From: Ampullaceana balthica
Taxonomy: Eukaryota; Mollusca; Gastropoda; Lymnaeidae
Direction of reading: 5' to 3'
DNA length: 64,000 nucleotides
NCBI GenBank assembly: GCA_944989445.1
Contig: CALYLW010000044.1
Span: 1,414,001 to 1,478,000, forward strand
Under the pieces are notes generated by a model that searched no databases, had not been told where the DNA came from, and saw nothing but the letters and a program-made list of their open reading frames with translations. Each line of letters begins with the position of its first letter. The first letter of the stretch is position 1. This document shows, piece by piece, positions 1 through 11,462 of this stretch. The translations under genes were made by a program, and so were the position numbers.

Positions 1-296
1 AAGAAATAAAATAAAATAAATTACATTTCGCTACCACGTCAGTACAGAGAAAATAGTTCACCAGTCCCTGCTGCAATGGAAAACATTCCTGCTGTCCGCC
101 ATTCTAAAAAGTTTGAGAAGCACTGCTCCAGATGACCAAATCGTACCCAGCTGAATACATAGGTCGTTGATGTAAGCCAGGAAGAGTGTGCAACTGAGGG
201 TTGACCTTAGGGTAGCTCCTGTTGTAAAGTTCTCTCCCTTGAGGTTTCACCGCCGTGTGTTGTTGCCAGTGTCCGGTTTGAAAGAAGACGTTTGAC
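1..296. other. Unassigned sequence before the first array
   Basis: Mixed-composition sequence. I see no open frame with coding character and no repeat. Its right edge is the 16-bp array. Confidence 0.5.
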
Positions 297-523
297 GCAT
301 CTGTACATGTTCGCATCTGTACATGTTCGCATCTGTACATGTTCGCATCTGTACATGTTCGCATCTGTACATGTTCGCATCTGTACATGTTCGCATCTGT
401 ACATGTTCGCATCTGTACATGTTCGCATCTGTACATGTTCGCATCTGTACATGTTCGCATCTGTACATGTTCGCATCTGTACATGTTCGCATCTGTACAT
501 GTTCGCATCTGTACATGTTCGCA
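297..523. repeat. 16-bp tandem repeat, about 14 copies
   Basis: The unit GCATCTGTACATGTTC repeats without visible variation. It contains the self-complementary core TGTACA. Because 16 is not a multiple of three, every frame cycles through the same 16-residue peptide, so the overlapping open frames here are by-products of the repeat and not genes. Confidence 0.97.
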
Positions 524-550
524 GTGACGTCACTGAATAAGTCCTCTCAT

Positions 551-558
551 GAAGCATG
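551..558. repeat. Target-site duplication, left copy (GAAGCATG)
   Basis: Eight bases identical to 1900-1907 and directly abutting the outer ends of the hAT-like element 559-1899. Confidence 0.8.
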
Positions 559-1899
559 TAGGGGACAGCCGAATATCCGGAATGCCGGATATCTGGAACA
601 AATATCGGGATTTTCCCCACTATCCGGATTCGGCTAATACCTATGGCATATCTGAATAGTATCCGGATATCAATGTAGTAAAGAATTGTTAAGATGAAAT
701 TAAATTAATATTAATTAGTTTATAAACAAATATATAAAAAATATTAAAAAGTAAAAAAAACAATAACCAGAAATCAGTACATTTAACAAGTATTTTCTTC
801 AACAACGCAAAGTTTAACGGGAATTTACTAACTAGTAACTATTTTATTTACTCATGTCATTAAATTATTTTCATTGTTATAGCTGATATATTAATTTTAT
901 GTTAAAAACTAATAATTTTAAGTTAATTTGTAATTATTAGTTTATACTATTAACTATATAGTTAAACAGGAGCCTTGGAAACTGGGACAGGCTGAGAGTT
1001 GGCTTTCGTTTTAAATTTCTTTGTCATTGACTAGTACGTTGACAGTAGTCAATCTTTCAATACTTTAGATTTAGTATTCAAATTTAAACATTTTACGTAT
1101 ATGATATAAGTTATATCTTTGTAATAATTTTATATTCATTGTTTTTTTCCGTTGAACTTTAAATGGCAGTTGCAATTGTGATTTGATTTGCGAACTTTAA
1201 CATAAAAATGTTGCTTGTCTAACGTATTATATCTTATTCAGTCTTATAATTTTAAAACTCTCGTCTACTGTGAATATAATAATTATACAAAATGAGTTAA
1301 GTAACGAATTTAAGTTATACATTAAATTATTAATATATAAGAAAATAAACCAATTAACAAGGGTTGTTCCATTCAAATCTACTCAAAATATAGTAAAAGA
1401 ATCAACTTCAATACGAGAAAAATATATTAAGTTAAAAAGTTACAAGTATAGATATTACTCTACTACATAAGATAACAAACTAAGTTAACTAACAGCATAT
1501 TAAACTTAAATTGTCTGAATAAAAGAATTTTTTTTATTATGGCTCTAGATCACGACTTCTTGTACACCACACTACACACTCAGTACAACACTGTTCGCTT
1601 GGTACATACTACAAAGTTCGTTGAACTTCGTTCAAGTTCGTTCCTTCATTTCATTGTAAAATGTTCATCGTTGACTTTGACAATGTAACAACGTCGATAG
1701 CAGATACTCTTCATTTGTAGGATAATAAATATTTTAATAAATAGTATTAAATACTTAATATGAAGTAGTAAAGTACACCTTATTAGCTATTACACTTAAA
1801 TGTTGAGCTATCCGGATCAGGAATCCGGATCTGGCAAATATTAGGGCCAAACTTTCCGGATTCGCCAAATAGTACAAAACCACATCCGGCTGATCCCTA
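559..1899. mobile_element. Non-autonomous hAT-like DNA transposon
   Basis: The left end begins TAGGGGACAGCCGAATATCC. The right end, read inward on the minus strand, begins TAGGGATCAGCCGGATGTGG. Both subterminal regions are dense in ATCCGG/CCGGAT motifs (565-670 and 1808-1892), as expected of transposase-binding subterminal repeats. The 8-bp direct repeat GAAGCATG flanks both ends exactly, matching the hAT target duplication length, and TAGGG/CAGGG termini are typical of the Ac branch. The interior is very AT-rich. Its only frame, at 1270-1470, is low-complexity and not transposase-like, so this copy should depend on an autonomous relative. Superfamily assignment rests on termini and duplication only. 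Confidence 0.8.
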
Positions 1900-1907
1900 G
1901 AAGCATG
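1900..1907. repeat. Target-site duplication, right copy (GAAGCATG)
   Basis: Exact copy of 551-558 immediately outside the right terminus of the hAT-like element. Confidence 0.8.
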
Positions 1908-2313
1908 CCATTATGATTGATGAAAATTTATTAAGTTTTTACTTTTAAAGTACAATCTAATGAACATGTAATTGAGCATTTTAAATTCATTTTAGTAAAC
2001 AATTAACTGATGATTGAGACTAGTTTGTGCTAGTTTGAAGCTGATTATACTGAGTTTTGACTACTAGCTTTATAAAGTAAAATTCTAAATAGTCTTAACA
2101 AATTACAGAATATTTCGGCTTAGATTGACAAATCAAAAATTTCATATTTTTGGCGTTATTAGAAAACAGCATGAGTACTCGTATAACAACAATGGAAGCC
2201 ATTTAATTAATAGTTCAGTTGTGAAACTAGATGGACGGCGCTTGGTGTATGGATTACATTACCCTATTGCTCTAGCAAAGCAGAAATGATTGAAAGCATA
2301 TATAATATATATA
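1908..2313. other. AT-rich sequence, nothing recognised
   Basis: No tandem repeat, terminal inverted repeat or coding-like frame found between the hAT-like element and the first Helitron-like end. Confidence 0.4.
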
Positions 2314-2720
2314 CTAGGCTGCCCTGGGGCGCCGTGGCTTACTTTTTTAGGACACCTACGGCACCCACTTTTTTCAAAAGCCCAACTAACTTATCCTTGT
2401 TCGATAAATACTTAATATTAAACTTCCTGAAATGTACACAAAGTATTTTATAATAGGGGTTGTAGGGTTTTGTCAAAAGCCCAAGTAACTTATCCTTGTT
2501 TGATAAATGCGAAATATTAAACTTGCTGAAATGTACACAAAATATTTTATAATTATAAATCCTCAAATCCTATTTTTACATCGTTCCCTTTTCAAAAATT
2601 AAAATATAAGCTAAAACAATGACATCACATAATATTTTTTTACAGCGCGGCTTTAATTAATAATTATTTTGCACACCTTTTGATGCACACCTTGTATTAA
2701 ATTTAAGATCAAACATTGAC
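2314..2720 (-). mobile_element. Helitron-like non-autonomous element, 3' end at 2314
   Basis: Read on the minus strand this ends in CTAG followed by T, preceded by a GC-rich segment around GGCGCC. Upstream, a module runs twice (about 2340-2455 and 2470-2560), each copy carrying TGTACATTTCAG, a TTTATC(A/G)AACAAGGA motif and CTTTTGA. The same module is at 8420-8760, 53830-54050 and 54500-54570 and, on the other strand, 55905-56010. The stretch 2580-2700 matches 55730-55870 in reverse complement. The terminal hairpin is weaker here than in the other copies. The 5' end is not located. Confidence 0.6.
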
Positions 2721-2774
2721 GTCATAGCTTTCCACATCCAGTGAGCCAGTGACTTTGACTATTATTTATATAAA

Positions 2775-2960
2775 CTAGTTTATCACTCGTCAAAAATTAC
2801 GGAAGTTTTCAAAATAAATACACATTAGATTAAAAAATAACGTAATACAGAACTTTCTTTTATTTTTTTAAATTAATTTATTATCATATTGAACAATTTT
2901 ATGCGGAACGTTCGAAAAGTGTGATTTTTGGTGCAGTAATTTGGTGCGCTGCTTTCTAAA
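2775..2960 (-). mobile_element. Second Helitron-like 3' end (nested or adjacent)
   Basis: On the minus strand the sequence ends with a degenerate CCGT...ACG hairpin, seven to eight spacer bases, then CTAG and T. This closely resembles the + strand end at 56059-56089. The right part (2930-2960) carries the shared segment GCAGTAATTTGGTGCGCTGC, in opposite orientation to its copies at 8838, 54140 and 55715. Confidence 0.5.
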
Positions 2961-2985
2961 ATTAGAAACAGCATAACATTATTAC

Positions 2986-2987
<2 letters not shown>

Positions 2988-3056
<69 letters not shown>

Positions 3057-3068
3057 TTATTTATTTAA
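2988..3068. repeat. (AT)n microsatellite passing into (ATTT)n
   Basis: About 60 bases of alternating AT followed by several ATTT units. A long AT tract of this kind could extrude a cruciform. Confidence 0.95.
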
Positions 3069-3070
3069 TT

Positions 3071-3158
3071 CACATATGTGTATGTGAGTGTGTGTCATTA
3101 TATTTGAGTGTGTGTGAATGTGTGTGTTTCACCATATTAGTGGTATGAATGTGTATGT
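3071..3158. repeat. Imperfect (TG)n tract
   Basis: TG/TGTA-rich simple sequence with several interruptions. Confidence 0.85.
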
Positions 3159-3636
3159 TTACAATGTTATCATTTCAATGACATTGTAAAATATATCGCA
3201 ATTAATTCAAATGTCAGAACAAAAAATATGTTCGTTTTCCTCAGTCATTTTAATGAACTCGACTCTGTAGTGATTTTTATTATAAATTTGTAATTTTTGT
3301 GTGTGCTTGTGTCATATATCAATGGCTTATTAAATTAGATGAACTGTCGTTGGCATTTCAAGCAAAAATAAAACAACAGTTTCACAGTTAATTTCATTGT
3401 AGTTCTTAACGTTTTTAAAAATGTGAATGACAATTTTTTGCAGTTTAATTTATGCAAGTCATTTAAGAATTTATTTTTGCAATGTAATTTGTGTAAGCGA
3501 AGTAATTACTCTTATTTATTTGTATATCACCATCAATGTTTTTATCATTCCGGCTATCATTATTTTTGCGATGTTTTTGTAAAGAGGATAGTTCTTTATT
3601 GCAAGGTCTATTCATCAAAGGAATTTGATGCTGCAG
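3159..3636. other. AT-rich lead-in to the 44-bp array
   Basis: No convincing gene. The last ~30 bases (3605-3636) are a diverged half-copy of the 44-bp unit, carrying CTATTCATCAAAGGAAT. Confidence 0.5.
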
Positions 3637-6012
3637 GGTATGATCTATTCAACAATGGAATCAGGAACTTGATGTTTGAGGGTATGATCTATTCAACAAT
3701 GGAATCAGGAACTTGATGTTTGAGGGTATGATCTATTCAACAATGGAATCAGGAACTTGATGTTTGAGGGTATGATCTATTCAACAATGGAATCAGGAAC
3801 TTGATGTTTGAGGGTATGATCTATTCAACAATGGAATCAGGAACTTGATGTTTGAGGGTATGATCTATTCAACAATGGAATCAGGAACTTGATGTTTGAG
3901 TGTATGATCTATTCAACAATGGAATCAGGAACTTGATGTTTGAGGGTATGATCTATTCAACAATGGAATCAGGAACTTGATGTTTGAGGGTATGATCTAT
4001 TCAACAATGGAATCAGGAACTTGATGTTTGAGGGTATGATCTATTCAACAATGGAATCAGGAACTTGATGTTTGAGGGTATGATCTATTCAACAATGGAA
4101 TCAGGAACTTGATGTTTGAGGGTATGATCTATTCAACAATGGAATCAGGAACTTGATGTTTGAGGGTATGATCTATTCAACAATGGAATCAGGAACTTGA
4201 TGTTTGAGGGTATGATCTATTCAACAATGGAATCAGGAACTTGATGTTTGAGGGTATGATCTATTCAACAATGGAATCAGGAACTTGATGTTTGAGGGTA
4301 TGATCTATTCAACAATGGAATCAGGAACTTGATGTTTGAGGGTATGATCTATTCAACAATGGAATCAGGAACTTGATGTTTGAGGGTATGATCTATTCAA
4401 CAATGGAATCAGGAACTTGATGTTTGAGGGTATGATCTATTCAACAATGGAATCAGGAACTTGATGTTTGAGGGTATGATCTATTCAACAATGGAATCAG
4501 GAACTTGATGTTTGAGGGTATGATCTATTCAACAATGGAATCAGGAACTTGATGTTTGAGGGTATGATCTATTCAACAATGGAATCAGGAACTTGATGTT
4601 TGAGGGTATGATCTATTCAACAATGGAATCAGGAACTTGATGTTTGAGGGTATGATCTATTCAACAATGGAATCAGGAACTTGATGTTTGAGGGTATGAT
4701 CTATTCAACAATGGAATCAGGAACTTGATGTTTGAGGGTATGATCTATTCAACAATGGAATCAGGAACTTGATGTTTGAGGGTATGATCTATTCAACAAT
4801 GGAATCAGGAACTTGATGTTTGAGGGTATGATCTATTCAACAATGGAATCAGGAACTTGATGTTTGAGGGTATGATCTATTCAACAATGGAATCAGGAAC
4901 TTGATGTTTGAGGGTATGATCTATTCAACAATGGAATCAGGAACTTGATGTTTGAGGGTATGATCTATTCAACAATGGAATCAGGAACTTGATGTTTGAG
5001 GGTATGATCTATTCAACAATGGAATCAGGAACTTGATGTTTGAGGGTATGATCTATTCAACAATGGAATCAGGAACTTGATGTTTGAGGGTATGATCTAT
5101 TCAACAATGGAATCAGGAACTTGATGTTTGAGGGTATGATCTATTCAACAATGGAATCAGGAACTTGATGTTTGAGGGTATGATCTATTCAACAATGGAA
5201 TCAGGAACTTGATGTTTGAGGGTATGATCTATTCAACAATGGAATCAGGAACTTGATGTTTGAGGGTATGATCTATTCAACAATGGAATCAGGAACTTGA
5301 TGTTTGAGGGTATGATCTATTCAACAATGGAATCAGGAACTTGATGTTTGAGGGTATGATCTATTCAACAATGGAATCAGGAACTTGATGTTTGAGGGTA
5401 TGATCTATTCAACAATGGAATCAGGAACTTGATGTTTGAGGGTATGATCTATTCAACAATGGAATCAGGAACTTGATGTTTGAGGGTATGATCTATTCAA
5501 CAATGGAATCAGGAACTTGATGTTTGAGGGTATGATCTATTCAACAATGGAATCAGGAACTTGATGTTTGAGGGTATGATCTATTCAACAATGGAATCAG
5601 GAACTTGATGTTTGAGGGTATGATCTATTCAACAATGGAATCAGGAACTTGATGTTTGAGGGTATGATCTATTCAACAATGGAATCAGGAACTTGATGTT
5701 TGAGGGTATGATCTATTCAACAATGGAATCAGGAACTTGATGTTTGAGGGTATGATCTATTCAACAATGGAATCAGGAACTTGATGTTTGAGGGTATGAT
5801 CTATTCAACAATGGAATCAGGAACTTGATGTTTGAGGGTATGATCTATTCAACAATGGAATCAGGAACTTGATGTTTGAGGGTATGATCTATTCAACAAT
5901 GGAATTAGGAACTTGATGTTGGAGGGTGTGATCTATTCAACAATGGAATCAGGGACGTGATGTTGGAGTGTATGATCTATTCATCAAAGGAATCAGGAGC
6001 TTGATGTTGGAG
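3637..6012. repeat. 44-bp minisatellite, 54 copies
   Basis: Units start at 3637, 3681 and so on with an exact 44-bp step, giving 54 units over 2,376 bases. Each opens GGTATGATCTATTCAACAAT and closes with an ACTTGATGTTTGAG-type segment. The core copies are almost identical; I saw one substitution near 3901. Divergence is confined to the edges: the last two or three units (5881-6012) and the half unit before 3637 share the variant ATTCATCAAAGGAAT. The array has stops in all useful frames. Confidence 0.98.
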
Positions 6013-6069
6013 GGTAGAGGGAAATACACAGTAAATGTGGCAAGTGTTTTCATTTAAACAGTTAATGCA

Positions 6070-6376
6070 GGAAGCTCGATCCAGCCACTGATTGTCCCAG
6101 ACAGGATGCTCGATCCAGCCACTGATTGTCCCAGACAGGAAGCTCGATCCAGCCACTGCTTGTCCCAGACAGGATGCTCGATCCAGCCACTGATTGTCCC
6201 AGACAGGAAGCTCGATCCAGCCACTGATTGTCCCAGACAGGAAGCTCGAACCAGCCACTGATTGTCACAGACAGGAAGCTCGATCCAGCCACTGATTGTC
6301 CCAGACAGGAAGCTCGAACCAGCCACTGATTGTCCCAGACAGGATGCTCGATCCAGCCACTGATTGTCCCAGACAG
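6070..6376. repeat. 34-bp minisatellite, 9 copies
   Basis: Unit of 34 bases beginning GGAAGCTCGATCCAGCCACT. Variants include GGATGCT for GGAAGCT, CGAACC for CGATCC, and single changes in the TGTCCCAG segment. Three minus-strand frames stay open only because of the repeat. Confidence 0.97.
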
Positions 6377-7612
6377 TAACGAGCAGCTTCTGTACTGCGT
6401 TCTTCTTGTTATGAGCCGGAACTTCTTGTCGTTTTATAAAGTAGAGAGGAACGATCTATGCTGGGTGAGTGGATGAAACGATTTTATATCTGAATAATAT
6501 GGAGAGTCTGGATAGTGGTCGTTGTTCTTCAGTGGCGACTAAAGTAGTGTGTCCAGCGTGCTACAAATAGGTACTATTTCTTTCACATTAGAACCATATC
6601 TCAGAAATAGATATGAATTTTAGTTATTCATTATATATATTATGTTTTTTTTAAATGATTAAGTAAATAACATCTTGGAATGTGATACCCATTCATAACA
6701 GATTAGCCCGATGAGGTGAGGGATGTGGTTTATTGCCTATTTGCCTTTGTTTGCATGCAATATTTAACACAGCCATTCGTTTATTTTCACTTCATTTAAG
6801 TTATCAGAGCATAAATGATTTTGTAGTAGACAGCGACTAGCTCTAATCCTAGTATTTACAAGTACATTATTGCTATGTAATCCCTTGCAATGGTGTTCCG
6901 GGCACAATATACCGCCCACTAAAATGGCCCACAGTGCACGGTATTTCTCTTATAAACAGTTTATTTATTTAGTGCATTCCCTAAGACCCAACAAACGTAA
7001 TGTTGTTTTTCTTCCGTCTGACGATGCACTGTTGTTATTCAATCATAAAACTATTTTGAAAGTGTTGTAAAATTGCAAGGCAATTTTTTTAAACGCTTCG
7101 TGGCAAGCATCATTAGATAACTTACGGATTTTGTTTTTGCTAGTGTTTAATACTAAATGTTTACCCAAACTTATTACGTGGAAATTATTTCAAACTTTTA
7201 TATCTACGTTTTTCTAGAGCTACAATTGAGCTTATTTGCTTGCGTCTAATATTGAAATTTTAATGATTATAATATCGAAAATACTTGTTAGAAAAGTTCT
7301 TAAAGTTTACATTAGATTAAATGTCAATTATGTCTTTGCAAACGATTTAATTGTAAATTTTTGCGTATCGTATCAGTAATTTTACCGACGCCACTAGCGA
7401 TACTAAAATAGAAATATAACAATCAACTTGGGAAAATCACATTTTTGTCCATTTATATTTCTGCAAATTAAATATTGATGTTCTTTTTTAAACTACATAA
7501 TAATGATTACGGGTATTTATTTTGTACTCTTTTATTTTCAAAATTATAATATAATAATAAACACTTTATTTACAGTTGGTTCTATAAGTCCATAGATATA
7601 AGCTATGACTAT
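6377..7612. other. Unassigned AT-rich sequence
   Basis: About 1.2 kb with no tandem repeat. The 66-codon frame at 6870-7070 has no coding signature I recognise. Confidence 0.4.
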
Positions 7613-8174
7613 GGCGGATTAAAGGGGGGGGCTAACGATCTAAAGCCAGGAGCCCCCGATGATTAGGGGCCCCCAAATTTAGTATATTTTAAAAGAAAGA
7701 TGGACAAATGTTTGCATGAATTCCTGAAAATATCATTAATTAAAAAAAAATTGATTTTATAGGCTCGCTAAGAGAAAATATTAAAGATTAAGTTTATTTT
7801 TTAAACTTCACTTTCTTCATCAGGCTCGTGTGGTTTTGAGGTAGAAAGTCGCCCTGCTGTGCAAACGGTCACGCGATCGATTCCTGGCGTTGGCACACAT
7901 TTTTTTTAAAAAATGTATTTTTACACTCAATATTAGGATACCGGCAAACAGTTATTTCTTCGTATTCCATTTTTTCATGAATAATCTTTCGCTGGGAAGG
8001 CCGATCCCGTAGTACAGACAAAGTATTTTAAAGGAACCGATGTACTATTTAGTTACAAGTTACAGTCTTATATTAGCTGCTAGCAATCATTTTATTTATT
8101 TAAAGTGACGCTGGCTGGATAGGGCCCCAGTTTGAATTGCAGCCAGGGGCCCCGTGCAGTCTTAATCCGCCCCT
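7613..8174. mobile_element. DNA transposon remnant with GGCGGATTAA termini
   Basis: The left end carries GGCGGATTAAAGG and a following AGGAGCCCCC/GGGGCCCCC segment. The right end, inverted, reads CAGGGGCGGATTAAGACTG followed by GGGGCCCCTGGCTGCAATT. Such CAGGGGCGGATTAAG termini are common in hAT-type invertebrate elements. The flanks GATATAAG (left) and GATGTAAG (right) match at 7 of 8 bases, but the left one sits a few bases outside the obvious terminus, so the duplication is uncertain. No transposase frame inside; 7824-7905 is tRNA-like. Confidence 0.5.
7824..7905 (+). mobile_element. Possible tRNA-derived SINE head
   Basis: TGGTTTTGAGGTAG resembles a pol III A box. GATCGATTCCTGG lies about 35 bases downstream and resembles a B box (consensus GGTTCGANTCC). 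The spacing suits a tRNA-derived promoter but the cloverleaf is not intact. It lies inside the transposon remnant, so it may be a nested insertion. Confidence 0.35.
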
Positions 8175-8369
8175 GGATGTAAGATATCAGCTCCATAATA
8201 CAGCCCCTCCAACAACAAAAAATTATTAAAAAATGAATAAATTAATTAAATACATAAAATAAATTAAATATTAAACAAAAAATATCTCAAAATTACTTTA
8301 ATATATTCTATTATTAATTTTATGGTCAAAAGTAAATTTAAAATTTTCGTTCTATTAAATTATTTCAAA
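8175..8369. other. AT-rich spacer
   Basis: Mostly A/T with runs of AAATTA; nothing recognised. Confidence 0.4.
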
Positions 8370-8960
8370 CTAGATTGTGCTGCGGCGCCACGGCGCCTAC
8401 GGCGCCCCCCCCCCTTTTTTAAGGGTGCCTACGGCGCCCACCTTTTTTCAAAAGCCCAATTAACTTGTCCTTGTATGATAAATACGTAATATTAAAATTT
8501 CTTAAATGTACACAAAGTATTTTATAATAGTTGTTTTTTAAAATTTTATTTTTGATGTCAAGCCCACTTTTTTCAAAAGCCCAACAAACTTGTCCTTGTA
8601 TGATAGTGATATATATGTAATATTAAACTACCTTAAATGTACACAAAGTAATTTTAAATTGAGGTTGTAGGGCGCCTACAGGCGCCCACTTTTTTTTTGG
8701 GGGGGGGGTCAAAAGCCCAAGTAACTTATCCTTGTATGATAAATACGTAATATTCCTGAAAATTAAACAAAGTATTTATATAATAATTTTTACAGTGTTA
8801 ATCACCACACGATTTTTTAACTAATTTTCGAAAGCAGCGCACCAAATTACTGCACCAAAAAATAACTATTTGCGTCAATTAGCACTGCTTACAACACAAA
8901 ATTTAAAAAAAGCAGAGTGATTTCCCTCAGCGTAAGGCGGCAGTGAAAAATGAGCGTAAA
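8370..8960 (-). mobile_element. Helitron-like element, 3' end at 8370
   Basis: On the minus strand it ends with a hairpin-forming GGCGCC...GGCGCC region, a 10-base spacer (GCAGCACAAT), then CTAG and T: the layout of a Helitron 3' terminus. Internally it carries three copies of the TGTACATTTAAG/CTTTTGA module (about 8440, 8570 and 8710), GCACCAAATTACTGCACC at 8839, and a distal segment GCAGAGTGATTTCCCTCAGC also found near 54300 and 55195. No Rep/helicase frame, so non-autonomous. Confidence 0.65.
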
Positions 8961-9254
8961 TATATAATATATATTTGTATGTTATTTAATTTTATATACT
9001 AATCTTTAACGACCACATATTAAGAACCAACTAAAAGAGAACAAAATATTTGAGTCGTAACTTAAAACTATTTGTTTTTTTTTGTGACGTCTTGTTGCAA
9101 AGCAAGATGCACAATCAAGATGGGCGGGGCTGTGGCGGCTAGTAACCCAGGTGTAACAAGTCTTTAAGAAAAATGACAAAAATCGAGATACCCGATCATC
9201 TGGCTTGATTATTATTCACATTAAATAGAAATGGAGCTACTGTATTGGAATGTA

Positions 9255-9836
9255 TACCGTATATTCTCTTTCTATAGCCGACATTTTTTAGACCAAATCT
9301 AGGGGGGAAAGTTGGGGGTCGGCTTATGAGCGGGTCATACGTGATTTCTGCATGAATATTGAATATCGGTGTTGTTATTGTAGATCATCAAGGTCCTTTT
9401 CTACATTCTACAAGATTCGACTGCTCTACCCGAAGCTATAATATATTATTAAACATCTGCACTTACCCTATTTAATCTTTTTTATTTATTTTTGTGCATT
9501 TTAAAAAGAAATTGTTTTACAAATTTTGTTTTCAACGATGAATTTTAATGTACGCGCTGTCGCCAATGTTTACAAAAGAATTTTATTTTTGAATTCGGGT
9601 AACTCTTTACTAAGAAAGAGCACAAAGACAAAGATAGGCAGTACAAAGTAAACAATCATAATGACCGATTTAGCTTGTAGTTTTAAAACAAAATGGTACC
9701 ACTTTGTTTAAGTCGTCCTATTTTTTTTTGTCGGCTTGCGAGCCAGTTATACACTTTTAATACTTTTCTGTTCCAAAAGTGTGTGTGTGGGAGTTGGGTT
9801 ATGAACAAACGGGCTATAGAACGAGTATATACGGTA
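9255..9836. mobile_element. 582-bp element with TACCGTATAT terminal inverted repeats
   Basis: The left end reads TACCGTATATTCTCTTTCTA and then TAGCCGACA. The right end, inverted, reads TACCGTATATACTCGTTCTA and then TAGCCCG. GGGGGTCGGCTTATGAGCG near 9325 and TCGGCTTGCGAGCCAG near 9731 are subterminal. The flanking duplication is ambiguous (possibly TA). I cannot fix the superfamily and no transposase frame is visible. Confidence 0.55.
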
Positions 9837-9987
9837 GTTTAATACGGGTGTTTTTTTTAAGAATGAAATTCTTTCCTTTCCTCTGCAACTGCACTCGATA
9901 TGCTGATTAGCTGGTCGCACACGAAGCACGTGAAATTCATTGGAATGTTTATTTTAATTTATACAAGGCAAATAAATTATTGTTGTC
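9837..9987. other. Short unassigned spacer
   Basis: Nothing recognised. Confidence 0.4.
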
Positions 9988-10124
9988 ATTATTGTTATCT
10001 TATATAGATACATAACACGTAGGCACACAGGGTTATTGTTATCTTATATAGATACATAACACGTAGGCACACAGGGTTTTTGTTATCTTACATAGATACA
10101 TAACACGTAGGCACACAGGGTTTT
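9988..10124. repeat. 44-bp tandem repeat, 3 copies
   Basis: Three head-to-tail copies beginning near ATTGTTATCTTATATAGATA and ending in GTAGGCACACAGGG, with steps of 44 bases (10037 to 10081). Confidence 0.93.
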
Positions 10125-10452
10125 GTAACAATTGATTGTGAGTCAATGACAACATCACTCAATGTTTACAGTTAACAATTGACGTTTCTAAAAAACTGAA
10201 CAAATTTAGTAAGCACTATACGATGAATACAGGGGCATTAAAAATTGTAGTACCTCCTGGAGTTGTCACAGTTTGTTTTGGGGTAATCCTGAGTGGCGGC
10301 TATTGCATTAACACAACTTAGTATTAGAGACTTATGCGGCGTTTACTATTGCAGTAATACAGCTAAGTGTTAGAGACTAAGCTAATTGTTTTTAGTAATT
10401 GCTTATTATTTTCATTCATTCTCTTGGCTCACTGAACCAAAAGATTAAATTT
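10125..10452. other. Unassigned spacer
   Basis: Two loosely repeated segments around AGTATTAGAGAC and AGTGTTAGAGAC (10320-10380); otherwise nothing recognised. Confidence 0.4.
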
Positions 10453-10947
10453 TTAAAAAACCGTAAAAAACCACGTTTTTCACTATAAATCCTTTATGTA
10501 CGAGAAGTAACTAAAAGAATGTACACTATAGTACGCAGCGCCAGACCATCCAAAAATACAAAATTGCAGTTGTGTCGTAAAACATGTTTAATATAATGCG
10601 CACCGATCAGGAATATATTTATAAAAAGAGTTGTCAATAAAATACGCACCTTATTGCGCGACAGAAAGGTTGTTCAATATAATACGCACCGCGACGCTCT
10701 ATCTCAAAAAATAGCATGATACATAGGAATAAATAAAATAATCTAAAAAATCAATAATTTAATTACGGTACATGCGATCGATCTGAAATTTTGATACATT
10801 GTTTTTATTATTGGTACGAAACTGCCTGCAAAATTTCAGCTCGCTAGCGTACGAGCAAGTGGTTTAAAAATCGATCAAAAGTTTTGGCGACAAGCAATCA
10901 AGCAATCAAGGGTGCAGACACCACGAGTTAATATAAAGGATTTAAAA
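10453..10947 (+). mobile_element. ~500-bp dispersed repeat family, copy 1
   Basis: One of six near-complete copies (others 11808-12246 minus, 12872-13368, 19341-19838, 19842-20353, 54664-55165 minus). The order is constant: an AAAACCGTAAAAAACCA lead, ATAAATCCTTTATGTACG, several ATACGCACC/ATGCGCACC boxes, TTTAATTACGGTACATGCG, ATCGATCTGAAATTTTGA, a CAAGCAAT/CAAGCAAG microsatellite, CAGACACCACGAGTTAA, and ATATAAAGGATTTAAAAA. AAATCCTTTAT near the left and ATAAAGGATTT at the right form a short inverted repeat. No protein is visible. A DNA-transposon or Helitron-derived origin is inference. Confidence 0.75.
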
Positions 10948-11044
10948 AGACAAATTAATTTTCTGTTACGCAAATTTTTAAAAGTTATTTCCTTTTAAAC
11001 CTTATATGTTTTATTCGATGTTAATATTTGTTCTAAGGCGAAAC

Positions 11045-11462
11045 TCGACATATGATACTTGAGCGAAGTAAGTCATATAGAAGAAATTAAGTTTATATTT
11101 CGACATATGCCACTTGAGCGAAGTAAATCACATAGAAGAAATTAAGTTTATATCTTGACATATGCCACTTGAGTGAAGTAAATCATATAGAAGAAATTAA
11201 GTTTATATCTCGACATATGTCACTTAAGCGAAGTAAATCATATAGAAGAAATTAAGTTTATATCTCGACATATGCCACGTGAGCGAATAAATCATAGAAG
11301 AAATTAAGTTTATATCTCGACATATGCCACCTGAGCGAAGTAAATCATATGGAAGAAATTAAGTTTATATCTCGACATATGTCACTTAAGCGAAGTAAAT
11401 CATATAGAAGAAATTAAGTTTATATCTCAACATATGCCACTTGAGCGAAGTAATTTACCATA
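11045..11462. repeat. 55-bp minisatellite, about 7.5 copies
   Basis: Units start with TCGACATATGCCACTTGAGC, step 55 (11045, 11100 and onward), with scattered substitutions and one short deletion near 11285. The array lies between two inverted copies of the ~500-bp family. Confidence 0.95.

Noticed and set aside
104..637. Several overlapping frames of 60-137 codons
   Set aside because: All arise from the 16-bp repeat, which is open in every frame on both strands.
1270..1470. Transposase remnant inside the 559-1899 element
   Set aside because: Low-complexity Ile/Asn/Lys-rich translation without hAT motifs.
3637..6012. CRISPR-like regular array
   Set aside because: The units are contiguous 44-bp repeats with no unique spacers, in clearly eukaryotic DNA.
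5977..6326. Three minus-strand frames rich in Ser/Trp/Cys
   Set aside because: Same DNA read in three frames across the 34-bp array; no support for any one.
7824..7905. Functional tRNA gene
   Set aside because: A/B-box-like motifs are present but acceptor and T stems do not pair; better read as a SINE head.
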